Assembly: GCF_041897535.1 (NCBI RefSeq)
Contig: NZ_CP169217.1
Span: forward strand, 930,001-994,000
Direction of reading: 5' to 3'
Length of the DNA stretch: 64,000 nt
From: Methylomicrobium lacus_A
GTDB lineage: Bacteria > Pseudomonadota > Gammaproteobacteria > Methylococcales > Methylomonadaceae
Part shown: positions 1 through 9,374 of the stretch, piece after piece
Numbering within the stretch: the stretch's first letter is position 1
How the letters are laid out: every line of letters begins with the position of its first letter
The notes under the pieces: model-generated
Database searches by the model: none
What the model saw: the letters and a program-made list of their open reading frames with translations, nothing else
Told to the model about the DNA's origin: nothing
Made by a program: the position numbers and the translations under genes

Positions 1-1294
1 GGGGTCGAAGACTACTAGCCATTAGCCACGACTTTAAAAGGGATGTGTTTGTCAAATTCAACATTGTCTTATCGAAAGGGCCATATATCTGAGCCCGTTT
101 TTTGCTTCTGCCAAACAATCGTCCTGACAATCTTCTGGTTAGACTCAGATTCGGAACGCTTCCCACGATGACTCCTTGGTCATTCAGAAAGCTCCCCAAT
201 TCCGTAAGAATCTCAACAGGGTTCGGTAAATGTTGCAGAACTTCTGATAGTACTATGGCGTCGAATTTGCGCCCAGCCAGCATCTCGAAGCTCTGTTTAA
301 AATCTGGCGACAGAACCTGTATATCCTTTTTTTCCCCCAGTTTACCAATAACCGAATCGATCGGTATCACCACCACGCGTTTGCCTTCCTCTATCAAATG
401 AGTTTCCGTCGTGCCCCATCCGCAGCCCACTGAGAGAATTTCCTTAGCAGCAGCTGGAATTAACCGCAGAATATCATATCGGCAAGGTTCATAATAACTT
501 TTATCCCATACTGGAGTATGCAAAGGCTTCTCCGTGACAAAAAGCTCCTCGCTAGATCTGTTATGTTCCAAGATTTCCCGGAGCGCCTCCAGTTGCAGGT
601 TATACCTTTCTTCATCCAATCCAACCCGATTCAAATATGCATTAGACAAGTGATGAATCTCAAAATCTCGCATATGCGAGAAGCATATAACTCTTGTCAA
701 ACCGCATTGCGTATAGGGATCTGTTCCAGCAGAACATATTAGGTCATATCGGCCACTATGTGGTGGCACCAAAAAACCTCCCGATGCAAGAGCCCTTCTC
801 AAGTGTTCTTGAGTCAAAATAAAGCAGGCAGAATGATCATTCGAAAACTTTGCAAATACGTATTCTCCGGATTTTCTAACCGATCCAGGAACCCAATGAT
901 AGGAACCAAAAACATCGGGGTAGTTTTTTTTACCGTTAGGATAAAGCTCATACCTTACAAATCCCGGAATAAATTCGTCGTCAATTGCCTCTGTTGCTTT
1001 TAGGAAAGCAATTATGTTTTCCTGACGTATGAGCGTATCGTCTTCGGTATGTATAAAAAGGTCATATTTCTCAACATTTTCAGCAAACAGTTGTTTATGC
1101 GCAAAAGGAAGAGACCATGGATCTTTTGAGGGAAGACCTACGAGCACAGTAACATCAGCCCCATAATTTTTTGGAGCCTCAGATAGAACGAAAATATCCA
1201 CATCAAATCGCATTGAGCGATATTCCTTAATGAGTTGCTTTGCATACTCGATGTTTTTCATTCCATAATTAGCGATTGTAACTAGAATTTTCAT
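1..1294 (-). CDS. Glycosyltransferase/methyltransferase fusion, truncated at the left edge
   Basis: An open frame of 431 codons runs from an ATG at 1294 off the left edge, so the C-terminus is missing. An AGGGGG ribosome-binding site lies just upstream of the ATG. The first half, starting MKILVTIANYG, looks like a small nucleotide-sugar transferase domain, with an acidic HTEDDTLI patch near residue 90. The second half is a class I SAM-dependent methyltransferase: a glycine-rich SVGCGWGTTE motif near residue 290, then a VLSEVLQHLPNP segment typical of the family. The protein probably modifies a sugar of the polysaccharide made by this cluster. It is the last gene visible in the minus-strand run, separated from the upstream glycosyltransferase by 1.1 kb of decayed transposon sequence. 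The methyltransferase call is firm. The N-terminal glycosyltransferase call rests on overall look only. Confidence 0.75.
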   Translation of the reverse strand, partial: MKILVTIANYGMKNIEYAKQLIKEYRSMRFDVDIFVLSEAPKNYGADVTVLVGLPSKDPWSLPFAHKQLFAENVEKYDLFIHTEDDTLIRQENIIAFLKATEAIDDEFIPGFVRYELYPNGKKNYPDVFGSYHWVPGSVRKSGEYVFAKFSNDHSACFILTQEHLRRALASGGFLVPPHSGRYDLICSAGTDPYTQCGLTRVICFSHMRDFEIHHLSNAYLNRVGLDEERYNLQLEALREILEHNRSSEELFVTEKPLHTPVWDKSYYEPCRYDILRLIPAAAKEILSVGCGWGTTETHLIEEGKRVVVIPIDSVIGKLGEKKDIQVLSPDFKQSFEMLAGRKFDAIVLSEVLQHLPNPVEILTELGSFLNDQGVIVGSVPNLSLTRRLSGRLFGRSKKRAQIYGPFDKTMLNLTNTSLLKSWLMASSLRP

Positions 1295-1359
1295 TATTCC
1301 CCCTATTGAGAATTGGATAAAACACTTGAATATATACCCGATGTTCAACTTTTAAATTT

Positions 1360-1535
1360 AACAGGCTGTTGAAATTTAAAAATCTTTCCCGCTCTGGGCG
1401 ATAAAAATCACATTTTTAATAGAGCTGCGCACGTAATCCATTGATTATTCGTTGTCGTCAAACAGTTTTTTATGACCTAAAGTGGCATTTTCGAGAAATT
1501 TTTTCCACCGATCTCTATTTTTCAACAGTCTGTTA
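1360..1535. repeat. MITE-like element bounded by inverted repeats
   Basis: The left end reads TAACAGGCTGTTGAAAT. The right end, read in reverse, is TAACAGACTGTTGAAAAA, giving inverted repeats of about 16 bases with one or two differences. The interior (about 140 bases) has no gene. It abuts the IS982-type remnant exactly where that remnant's C-terminal coding stops. A second element with the same ends lies at 10643-10766 but has a different interior. Confidence 0.6.
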
Positions 1536-2259
1536 ACAGTTTCTACTTGTCGTCTAACCGGCATAAGCTATTTAATAAAATCTTAGGGTGCGAAATTTTC
1601 ATATTTTTCCGTATAAGTGTTTGCGAACCATGTCATTGCTGTGTGAGAAGCTCTCTTTTAAAATGGGGAGGGATAGATCCTTTATCACCTAATAACAATC
1701 CGTTCAGACCTTCGAGCATGTCTTACGGGGCATCACGCTCATCAACATCATCCGCAACAGTGAAAGCATAACCGCAAATTTACCCCATCAAAACTGATAA
1801 CCACATGGCCTTCAAAACCGTAATATTTTTCGTCCTTTGCTGCACAATAATCATAATCGGCTTCACCTCGAAAATAATGACATCAAGGTGCGCGAGTGAT
1901 TTTACAAACTAGCATCAAGAATCCCTTAACAATGCACATGTTGTCGCATAGAAACTGACTTGTTCAGCTAGACGTTTGAGAACGCGCTCTTTTAGCGTCC
2001 ATAAGTTAGAGCTTTGCTTAACAATGTTTGCCCTTAATTCCAAATTCGAAAACCAGCTATGCCAGTAATTGTGCGAAAATATCGCAAGTGACTATTATGT
2101 TGGTCTTTTCCCTCAAATTCATCAACGATCTCTATGGTAATAACCTCGCTATCCGTCAATTATGATTGAAAACTGCGCGTCCGTAACGGCTTTTGAACAA
2201 TTTTGCTGTACATATTGACTACAGTAACACCCACAAATCATAAAGTCTTCTACTAACAT
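1536..2259 (-). pseudogene. Decayed IS982-family transposase
   Basis: Read on the minus strand in shifting frames, this stretch gives successive pieces that look like an IS982-type transposase. They are MLVEDFMICGCYC near 2259, LTDSEVITIEIVDEFEGKD near 2160, YCAAKDEKYYGFEGHVVISF near 1840, DMLEGLNGLLLGDKG near 1690, and RRQVETV near 1545. Several frameshifts and in-frame stops separate the pieces, so no functional protein can be made. The family's usual continuation after ETV (a conserved GQL segment and the C-terminal tail) is missing, because the inverted-repeat element at 1360-1535 begins there. Family assignment is from remembered family sequence, not a search. No terminal repeats of the original IS were recognised. 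Confidence 0.7.
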
Positions 2260-2404
2260 GGCTTTTCTTCAATAGGTTACTTTTTGAGTCAATAAAAACT
2301 GTCACGTGTGAGACCATGCCTTCAATCGATTGCATCAAAAGCTGAACATCACTTAAGCATCGATAACTTATTAAAATAAACGTATTCAACTGATGAATTT
2401 AGAT

Positions 2405-4021
2405 TCATCGAGATTGCCTGATCTGCCTAATGAGACTCTTCATCCGACGGGCAATTCCTAAAGTAGCCGCATAGAATGGCGGCGGCAAGAGATTAGAAAT
2501 AGTAAGATCGAAGCCCATCAAATATAGATGCCATGTTATTGAAAACCTGTCTCGGTAAGGCAAGATCCCAATGAAATTTCTGATCAATTGGCCGATGTTC
2601 CAGGATCGTCGGTATAACTGAACCAATGCCAAATTCAACCTGCTCGACTCGAAGGAATCATTGTCCTCCATCAAACAACCACGAACATTAATACTTTCTA
2701 CTCTGACATACAAATCATGAAGAGCATTAAGCCAGTTATCCCCAGTATGCAGTGAAAGAATTTGACTCTGCACTCGTTCGCCGCTTCGGCGACGAAACTC
2801 CTCATCGCGTATTAGCCGGGTTAGTAAGGCTTGATACGATTTCATGTCATTTGCCAATTCCATCGCGTTGTCAAGACCAGGGGCACCTGCACCAAGTAGC
2901 TCCAACTCAGGATTCGGGAAGTAACCGATGAGTGGAACACCAAGGGCTCCGGCTTCGAGAACAGAAGTAATCGAGGAAAATGGAACTGAATCCAGGTAGA
3001 CATCGGCCGCTGCATAAAGAAGATCATTATCATATTGAGTACCAAGAGGGACAATTCTACCTTCTGTTAGGATACTAGCCGATAGCCATGAACCTTCTGG
3101 ATCCGGTCCCACTGCTAGCAAGACTGTCTGCGGGTTTTCAGAAATAACAGGGACAACTAGATCCAGAAAGCCAATCTGTCCAGGGGAACTGTATTTGAAG
3201 GGCGCGGCAATCGTCAATAGGAGTACAATATCAGATTCATAACCGAGCTCACGTTTTGCCTGTACTCTAGTAACCGAGGAAGGAGAAAAGTGCAGAGGAA
3301 TTGGGAGAATCGAAAACTTTTCAGAGTTCAATCCACGCCGATTCCTTAGAAAAAGGGGTGATTGTCTCCTGAGATGTACTACAAAGTGCGCAACACTCGC
3401 ACCTATCCAAAAGGTATGATCAGAATGGTTAACGAAAATCGTTTTAATGGAATCGCACCCGACCGCTAGTGCAAGCAGTGGAACGATGTCGTACGGGAAG
3501 AGGTGCAATACTACTATATCCATCTCTTGACATAACACCCGCAGTTCGCGCGCTTGTTCTAAAGGATTAGATGTTGATGCGTTAGGCATCCAAAGAAAAC
3601 CGCCAGAGTTTTCAGTTGATCGTCTTAATATCTCAGGAAACTCATGATCACCTTCAATTTCGTCCTGCGAAGTGATGGCGACGAAGTGTTGATTGTTACG
3701 ATCTTCTTGTATCCATCGCCAGACGAACCGACTGTCTCCGCCGACAGGTCTACCGTAGCTCAGAATATGCAAAACTTTCCTCATGTTTTCGTCATGGTGT
3801 TGCACACCGCAAACCGAAGCGACAGGTATCTCTTTCCCTATGTCAAGCAGAAGCCGCTCAAGCCTCGGCGATCCGAAAAGACCAACGTTTCCAGGGAATG
3901 CATAGCGAGCCGCCATCTGCGCAAGCCTTACGGCAGCTAAGAAATTTCCAGCCGCGAAAACTTCTTCAGCCAGCGTTAATAATTTACAGAAACGAGCATA
4001 TGACTCGCTGTGGATAAACAT
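2405..4021 (-). CDS. Glycosyltransferase, GT-B fold (GT4-like)
   Basis: This 538-residue protein has an N-terminal stretch of about 80 residues of unclear role. A glycosyltransferase body follows, starting at VLHILSYGRPVGGDSRFVW. The C-terminal half carries the usual GT-B nucleotide-sugar pattern: a VPLGTQYDNDLLYAAADVYL segment near residue 325, then SSITSVLEAGALGVPLIGY, with the glutamate expected for GT4-type donors. It has no signal peptide or membrane segment and is probably a cytoplasmic enzyme adding a sugar to the lipid-linked repeat unit. A gap of 105 bases separates it from the upstream acyltransferase gene. Donor and acceptor cannot be read from the sequence. Confidence 0.8.
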   Translation of the reverse strand: MFIHSESYARFCKLLTLAEEVFAAGNFLAAVRLAQMAARYAFPGNVGLFGSPRLERLLLDIGKEIPVASVCGVQHHDENMRKVLHILSYGRPVGGDSRFVWRWIQEDRNNQHFVAITSQDEIEGDHEFPEILRRSTENSGGFLWMPNASTSNPLEQARELRVLCQEMDIVVLHLFPYDIVPLLALAVGCDSIKTIFVNHSDHTFWIGASVAHFVVHLRRQSPLFLRNRRGLNSEKFSILPIPLHFSPSSVTRVQAKRELGYESDIVLLLTIAAPFKYSSPGQIGFLDLVVPVISENPQTVLLAVGPDPEGSWLSASILTEGRIVPLGTQYDNDLLYAAADVYLDSVPFSSITSVLEAGALGVPLIGYFPNPELELLGAGAPGLDNAMELANDMKSYQALLTRLIRDEEFRRRSGERVQSQILSLHTGDNWLNALHDLYVRVESINVRGCLMEDNDSFESSRLNLALVQLYRRSWNIGQLIRNFIGILPYRDRFSITWHLYLMGFDLTISNLLPPPFYAATLGIARRMKSLIRQIRQSR

Positions 4022-4126
4022 TATCTTTCTAAGCCCCTAATTAAAAAATGTTATAAAACATGGTGTAGATCCTGCTTTTTTCATACCTAAATAAGCCATT
4101 TTCCAGGTTGTGCTACACACACCAAA

Positions 4127-5326
4127 TCAATCATCATTTTTGACTTGATCTGGAAGTGCCGGTATTTCCCTCTGGATGACCAATCTTCGTTTCCAGCGAG
4201 TCTTCACATATTGGGTTATCTGTAATTTATCCAGTAGGCTTTTTCCTAGCTTATTAAATGTTTTTGTTATGCTATGCAATATATGCAAGCCCCTCCCCCG
4301 CATTGAGCTTGAAAATACATAAACCGGGCTTTCAACAAAATATTCTGAACATAATCGTCTCTTATAGTCAGCATCGCCGAGTCCGAAGTCAATCACGTTG
4401 ACTTCTGTTCCGCAAAAATCCTGGAAAATTCTCATAAGCAAAATTGTCCCCAATTCATAGGTTCTATATGCTGGATCGAAACCTGTGGCGGCCAAATGGA
4501 GGGTAGTTTTATATACGAAACCATAATAAAAGGCTTTTGGTTCGCCCTTGATATATAACACGTAACCGCGCAATCTCCCGTGTCGAGCATCCAGTACAAC
4601 GCGCTGAATATACTCCTCGTTGTAAAGAAACCCCACTTCAAGCTTTCGATGGTAGGTTTTGCAGGCAATCGCTTCTGCGGCTTCAACAAACTCCATTGCT
4701 AAGGCTTGGGTGTCGTAGCGTTTTATGATCCATTGTTCACCGAATTTTTTATCAAGAACTTTAGGATATCGACTCAGCTCGTGACGATGCTTTTTCTTTC
4801 GGCTTTTTAGAAATGCTTCCCAAGTTGAAGGTAGGGACAATAGCCAGTGCTTGGATCCTTCTTTGTCCAAAGAACAGCGGGCGTAGTTGAAAACTCGTTT
4901 TAAAGCATCAAGCTCCGGAGAACCGAATCTGATTTGTTCAAAAATGGCTAGATCAATTTTTTTTTCAAGCATCAGTCTATCAACAAAAGCCAGTATTCTT
5001 AACCAGTGAGACTCACTCTTCTCCCCCAAAAAACCTCCACCAATAAACACAAGCTGTCTGACAGATATCTTCCCAAATGTTGCATAGCCAAAACGCATCC
5101 TGCTTTTTTCCATTTCGATCCGCCCAACCAACAGTGATACGGGTTTCTCATTTTCATACAAGACAATAACACATGGCACAACTGTCTCGGCCCGACTGTG
5201 AATAATCAGATTAAAGAATTCATAATCCGCTAACGGATGCCATTGCGTCCCTTCCCATAATGGACGAACAACATCCATTTTCGCAAGTGATGTAATAACC
5301 TTTATCTTATATTCTTGCATTGTCAT
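4127..5326 (-). CDS. FemAB/GNAT-type acyltransferase (CelD/BcsL-like)
   Basis: This 399-residue soluble protein resembles the FemAB-like acyltransferases often found in exopolysaccharide and cellulose clusters. The fold is suggested by the central part: SRKKKHRHELSRYPKVL near residue 175, a long segment ending LRGYVLYIKGEPKAFYYGFV near residue 260, then YELGTILLMRIFQDFC and a VIDFGLGDADYKRRLCSEYF motif near 330, which is a hallmark of this group. It likely acylates a sugar or aminoacyl-type substituent. The start overlaps the end of the upstream polymerase gene by 20 bases, so the two are translationally coupled. An alternative start lies two codons in. The substrate is unknown. Confidence 0.8.
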   Translation of the reverse strand: MTMQEYKIKVITSLAKMDVVRPLWEGTQWHPLADYEFFNLIIHSRAETVVPCVIVLYENEKPVSLLVGRIEMEKSRMRFGYATFGKISVRQLVFIGGGFLGEKSESHWLRILAFVDRLMLEKKIDLAIFEQIRFGSPELDALKRVFNYARCSLDKEGSKHWLLSLPSTWEAFLKSRKKKHRHELSRYPKVLDKKFGEQWIIKRYDTQALAMEFVEAAEAIACKTYHRKLEVGFLYNEEYIQRVVLDARHGRLRGYVLYIKGEPKAFYYGFVYKTTLHLAATGFDPAYRTYELGTILLMRIFQDFCGTEVNVIDFGLGDADYKRRLCSEYFVESPVYVFSSSMRGRGLHILHSITKTFNKLGKSLLDKLQITQYVKTRWKRRLVIQREIPALPDQVKNDD

Positions 5327-6683
5327 ATGAATTCCTAGGTTTAGTGATATCTCTCTTTCTGTAAATATTCTGTCTTACTCTGTTCTGTCCTAAATTAATA
5401 TCTTTTGCAGCCTGTATCTTGGTTTCTATACATGCCTGGGAGATCGACGAAACGGCAGCTAAGTGCATGAACCAGATTACATAGGTTTGATCAAAAGTAT
5501 AAGTAATACCAAGCCAGGTAGAAATGTGAACCAGGATCACACAGCCAAGCCCCCATAGAAAATATTCAGTATCATTTGGCAACTTTGCAGAGGAACGAAC
5601 AATTTCCAAAGCCTGACCAATTGCTTGAAATGCTCTCGTTATAAGAAAAATGAAAAGTACCATCGCTAAAAAACCAGAATCCAGCCCGAATGCAAGATAC
5701 TGGTTAGTGATATCGGCTACACCCGTAGCCACCGGGTGATACGGAAACCAGTCTTTGGTCTGCTCCAAATCCATTCCAGCAAGCCACCATTGATCAATAT
5801 CCTCAAAGGCTACTTCCATTAAACGGGAGCGATGCCAACCGTCACCACCTGAAAATGAACTCACCTTGGCAGGAAGATACCATATTGGAGCTTCCATTAC
5901 AGAGGCCAAAGTAATGATGAGGCAAACAAGCAAACGTCTTACAAGTGACATCTTTGTTTTAAAAATCCAGAATAGCCAACCGATTAGTCCCATAGCTGCA
6001 GCGCTTAAAGGTCCGCCCGAGTTTGACAAATAAACAATTCCTAAGCACAAGCCAATTCCGTAAAAAGCGCGAATGCGATTGTTCCGGTCAAAAAATAAAG
6101 CAACGTATAGCGGCAGAAAAGCGGCTCCAAGGGTGCCTAATAGTGATGAATGTCGAAAACTGCCCATGCAACGAAGTCTTCCATTACGTTCGACAAAACT
6201 CTCTCCGCCTATCAAGACAAACGGATTTTCGCGAGTCAGCATTTCGACTAATAATAGGGCTACATAAGGAAGAAGAAAAATGACGAAAATACATAGAAAC
6301 CATTTCAGATCATCAATACTTATGATAAGAGCCCGAAAGGTGAAGTAACACAAAGAAGCATCAACCATCATGCCGATAGCATATGCTTGGCCCACATTAG
6401 ATCTAATCAGAAAAACTAATGTACTATATGCATAGAGCGAAATAAAGACTCGATCTATGCCGTTGAGTTTAAAGAGCAATAACTCCTTTCGTGCCATGAC
6501 TCGGGCAAAACCTGCAAGCTCCAGAAGCCTGATAGCGAACAAGTTAAATCCAAAAACATTAAGCACTTGCCCATTGGTAAGATATAGCACTCCTGCCATC
6601 ATTCCAACCAAGGCCCATCTCCGAGGCGCCCAAAATACCAATGCAATCAGTATAATTAAAATGCTTGCACCAATATCATTCAT
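5307..6683 (-). CDS. O-antigen polymerase/ligase-like membrane protein (Wzy type)
   Basis: This 458-residue polytopic inner-membrane protein has about ten hydrophobic segments. A longer periplasmic loop near residues 270-330 contains DGWHRSRLMEVAFEDIDQWW and the YHPVATGVADITNQYLAFG region. That layout (a run of helices, a loop with Arg/His before the last helices, then a basic tail) is the usual one for O-antigen ligases and Wzy polymerases. An AAGGA ribosome-binding site precedes the ATG. It is the only polymerase candidate in the left block. Ligase and polymerase cannot be separated from sequence alone. Confidence 0.75.
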   Translation of the reverse strand: MNDIGASILIILIALVFWAPRRWALVGMMAGVLYLTNGQVLNVFGFNLFAIRLLELAGFARVMARKELLLFKLNGIDRVFISLYAYSTLVFLIRSNVGQAYAIGMMVDASLCYFTFRALIISIDDLKWFLCIFVIFLLPYVALLLVEMLTRENPFVLIGGESFVERNGRLRCMGSFRHSSLLGTLGAAFLPLYVALFFDRNNRIRAFYGIGLCLGIVYLSNSGGPLSAAAMGLIGWLFWIFKTKMSLVRRLLVCLIITLASVMEAPIWYLPAKVSSFSGGDGWHRSRLMEVAFEDIDQWWLAGMDLEQTKDWFPYHPVATGVADITNQYLAFGLDSGFLAMVLFIFLITRAFQAIGQALEIVRSSAKLPNDTEYFLWGLGCVILVHISTWLGITYTFDQTYVIWFMHLAAVSSISQACIETKIQAAKDINLGQNRVRQNIYRKRDITKPRNSYDNARI

Positions 6684-6859
6684 AATTTTTTTGTCCTTAA
6701 ATAGCGAGTGGTCAATAAAAATTCAGTTTTAAATCTTGAATTGGTTTTGTTATGTTAATATTTGGCTTGTAATGTCCAGCAAAAACTGGACACTTTCTTA
6801 GCACGTTTTCCTATAAAATTATTGTTCAAATTTTGATAACAATTGGTAATCCAGTTTTA

Positions 6860-7231
6860 AATGCGTACGAACCGTGCGGAATAATTCTGGTAACCCGCAA
6901 AATCTTCATCATTACCTTCACCTAAAAGAAAATCCTTCACATATCTAAGCGCTTCCTACGAGAAGAAATGTACTGAGACAACCTGCGCCTTTCTAACTAA
7001 TATTTCGAGTCGCCAAAGAAACTCGTACTGGAAATTCTAAAACCGCTAACGCGAAACAGACGATTCGTAATATTTAAGTGCCAAATCGTTGAGAGATCGT
7101 CTTAGCTAAAAGTCTCTCAGCCCAATATTCCCTTCCCATCGAAGCCTATTGTTAAGTTGCACACCTCTTTATTACTATCTAAACTCAAGACAAATGAGGA
7201 ATCCATCCAACCACTCAAAAATAAGTCCACC
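6860..7231 (-). pseudogene. Decayed asparagine synthase (asnB-like), downstream part
   Basis: The minus strand reads VDLFLSGWMDSSFVLSL, then TIGFDGK. This matches the pyrophosphate-binding loop (FLSGGxDSS) and following strand of class B asparagine synthases. After a one-base shift the frame continues EYWAERLLAKTISQRFGT. After further damage it continues FLLGEGNDEDFAGYQNYS, which matches the conserved LSGxGGDExFxGY motif. Stops and frameshifts rule out function. The remnant is split from about 45 bases of its upstream part (8549-8594) by an IS3-family element. The amidotransferase N-terminus is absent on both sides, so the gene was already truncated before the IS landed. From 6684 to 6859 nothing recognisable is seen apart from the upstream region of the polymerase gene. 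Confidence 0.7.
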
Positions 7232-7270
7232 TGAACCGCCCCGGTTTTTCCGGAGGCTGTTAGTTGTGAG

Positions 7271-8174
7271 TCATGCAGCAAGAGCCGACTCGGAAAGTTG
7301 TTGATAATACCTTGTTTCTGCTTCAGCCGGAGGGATATTGCCAATTGGCCCCAGCAAACGTCGTTGATTAAACCAATCGACCCAAGTCAACGTTGCCAGT
7401 TCCACGGCTTCGCGGTTTTTCCAGGATTGTCGATGGATCACCTCGGCTTTATACAGCCCATTGATGGTTTCGGCCAGGGCATTGTCATAGGAGTCGCCCA
7501 CGCTGCCCACCGAAGCCTCAACACCGGCTTCTGCCAAACGCTCGCTATAACGGATCGACACGTACTGCACGCCGCGGTCACTATGGTGAATCAGACTGCA
7601 ATCCCTTGCTGGCTGACGATCATACAAAGCCTGCTCGAGCGCATCCAATACAAAGTCAGTCTGCGCGGAAGCGGAGACCTTCCAACCGACGATATAGCGG
7701 GAAAAGACATCGATCACGAAGGCTACATAAACAAATCCTTGCCAGGTTCTCACATAGGTGAAATCTGCCACCCATAACGCATTCGGATGCTCGGCGCTGA
7801 ACTGCCGATTGACGCGATCCAAAGGGCAAGCCGCGTCGGCGTCGCTGATCGTCGTTTTGACCGTTTTGCCACGTACGATCCCTTTCAGCCCCATTTGCCG
7901 CATCAAGCGTTCTACCGTGCAACGCCCCAGAGAAAAGCCTTCTCGCTGCAATTGACGCCACACTTTGCGGGCGCCGTAAGCTTGGAAATTCGCTTCCCCA
8001 AACCCGACAAATCTGTTGGCTCAGCACGTCGTCGCTTAGAGCTCGGGCGGATCGCATGTCTGGATTGGCCCTACACGCGGCATGCAGATAATACGTTGAC
8101 GGGGCAATCGGCAATACCTTGCAGATCGGCTCGACCCCGTAATCATCACGATGATCATCGATGAACGCTTTCAT
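7271..8174 (-). pseudogene. IS3-family transposase OrfB, frameshifted
   Basis: OrfB starts at the ATG at 8174 (MKAFIDDHRDDYGVEPICK) and ends at 7271. The rve/DDE integrase core is complete in the second part: the first Asp in WVADFTYVRTWQG, the second in HHSDRGVQY, and the Glu in YDNALAETINGLYKAE. Between the HTH_21-type start and the core, the frame is lost at a run of four C at 7996-7999. Removing one base restores RVWEANFQAYGARKVWRQL across the break. A slipped homopolymer, real or a sequencing error, is the simplest explanation. Without it the protein would be about 300 residues, normal for the family. IS3 elements usually make an OrfAB fusion by -1 frameshifting near the end of orfA. The present break is downstream of that. 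Confidence 0.85.
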
Positions 8175-8497
8175 GGCTTGAATCGGCGGTCGAGCTCCGC
8201 CTGGGCAAAATACGCCGACGCCTTTCGCAGAATCTCGTTGGCCTGCTGCAACTGGCACACTTCGCGTTCCAACGCCTTGATGCACTCCGTTTCGTTGCCC
8301 ACGTCTTTCGGGTCTCCACTCACTTTTTGCGCTTGCCTGATCCAGCGGCGCAACGTCTCCGCCGTACAGCCGATCTTGGCTGCAATCGATTGAATCGCGG
8401 CCCATTCCGAAGCGTATTCGCCCTGATGTTCGCGCACCATGCGAACCGCCCGCTCCCGAAATTCGGGTGAATAATGGTTTGTGGTTTTCTCTTTCAT
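8171..8497 (-). CDS. IS3-family transposase OrfA
   Basis: This 108-residue protein begins MKEKTTNHYSPEFRERAVRM. It carries a helix-turn-helix of the transposase_8 type (SIAAKIGCTAETLRRWIRQA), then a leucine-rich coiled segment (IKALEREVCQLQQANEILR) used for multimerisation. It binds the element's terminal repeats. Its stop overlaps the orfB start by the ATGA at 8171-8174. The frame is intact. Confidence 0.9.
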   Translation of the reverse strand: MKEKTTNHYSPEFRERAVRMVREHQGEYASEWAAIQSIAAKIGCTAETLRRWIRQAQKVSGDPKDVGNETECIKALEREVCQLQQANEILRKASAYFAQAELDRRFKP

Positions 8498-8594
8498 AGC
8501 TTCATCTTCTCAAAAGTTGAAGCCTCCATCAAACCCGGGGCGGTTCAACCGAAGAATCTTTACCCATATGTAGAAAAATGCCTCAAGTGCGGGC

Positions 8595-9374
8595 TTAGTT
8601 CTGTTGTTGCTGATTTACAGGCTGTTTATCAAAACAATAAATTGATACATTTCCTAACCATTTATTTCGATTCTTATCTAAGGAGAAACCAAACACTATT
8701 CGTGTCATTTTGTACATATTTTCCTGGCTAAATATTCTGTGGCTTCCAGGTGGAGGAAGAGAATATCGATAAAAAGCTGAAGGTGAGAGATTATGCTCTT
8801 GGCATGTAAGAATTATGTCTTTGGTGCGAAGCCAGTTAAGTTTATGTTTATTAACAACGAGATAGTCTAACATTCGATGATAAAGTCCGAGAATTGCTCC
8901 TATAGGATGATAACTATCCGTAACTTCTAAAATTAAGATTCCACCAGGTTTTAAAAATCGAGCAATTCTTGCAATAACTTCTGCTGGTGAATCAACATGC
9001 GCAAGGACACCAAGGCAAAGAATCAAATCATATCCCTGCGGATCGAGTTCCGTATCGATGAAGTTTTCGTTTATGAATTTAACCCTGCCACTTATATCTT
9101 CAGTAATTTTCTTTTTCGCTAGCGAAAGCATACTTGACGACATATCCAATAGCGTTAGTTGTTGACATTGGTAATGCGTTAACAGTGGCAATGAGATGGA
9201 GCCATCGCCACAGCCGATGTCGAGAATATGTCCAAATGTTTTTTTTTGAATAAATTCCTGCACTGTCTCAAAACGGATTCGAATATCGAACGCTCTCCGT
9301 CCCAAATACCTTATCGGCTCCTCAAAAAATAATCTTACTTGATCCGTATGAGAATTAATTTCTTTGGCCGTCAT
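8595..9374 (-). CDS. Class I SAM-dependent methyltransferase
   Basis: This 259-residue soluble enzyme has methyltransferase motif I at HILDIGCGDGSISLPLL near residue 50, an acidic residue closing strand 2 (LTLLDMSSSM), and the usual DLILCLGVLAHVDSP and FLKPGGILILEV segments. It probably methylates a sugar or lipid-linked intermediate, since it stands among glycosyltransferases. Its stop lies 46 bases from the IS3 element, at the edge of the asnB remnant. The glutamine-rich end (VNQQQQN) may come from read-through into that junk DNA. The acceptor is unknown. Confidence 0.85.
   Translation of the reverse strand: MTAKEINSHTDQVRLFFEEPIRYLGRRAFDIRIRFETVQEFIQKKTFGHILDIGCGDGSISLPLLTHYQCQQLTLLDMSSSMLSLAKKKITEDISGRVKFINENFIDTELDPQGYDLILCLGVLAHVDSPAEVIARIARFLKPGGILILEVTDSYHPIGAILGLYHRMLDYLVVNKHKLNWLRTKDIILTCQEHNLSPSAFYRYSLPPPGSHRIFSQENMYKMTRIVFGFSLDKNRNKWLGNVSIYCFDKQPVNQQQQN

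Larger units (their letters stand above)
7232..8548 (-). mobile_element. IS3-family insertion sequence (IS51-like group), 1317 bp
   Basis: The ends are inverted repeats. TGAACCGCCCCGG starts at 7232, and the same bases are read in reverse ending at 8548. Both flanks carry ACC (7229-7231 and 8549-8551), a 3-bp target duplication as expected for this family. Inside are orfA and orfB on the minus strand, overlapping by an ATGA. The element sits in a decayed asnB remnant between a polymerase and a methyltransferase gene. The orfB frame is broken, so the copy is probably not autonomous. Confidence 0.93.

Noticed and set aside
1547..1771. Plus-strand frame of 74 codons
   Set aside because: It is antisense to the IS982-type remnant and has no support.
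8595..8640. Third copy of the inverted-repeat ends near CAGGCTGTTTATC
   Set aside because: Only CAGGCTGTT matches, and there is no inverted partner within 300 bases.
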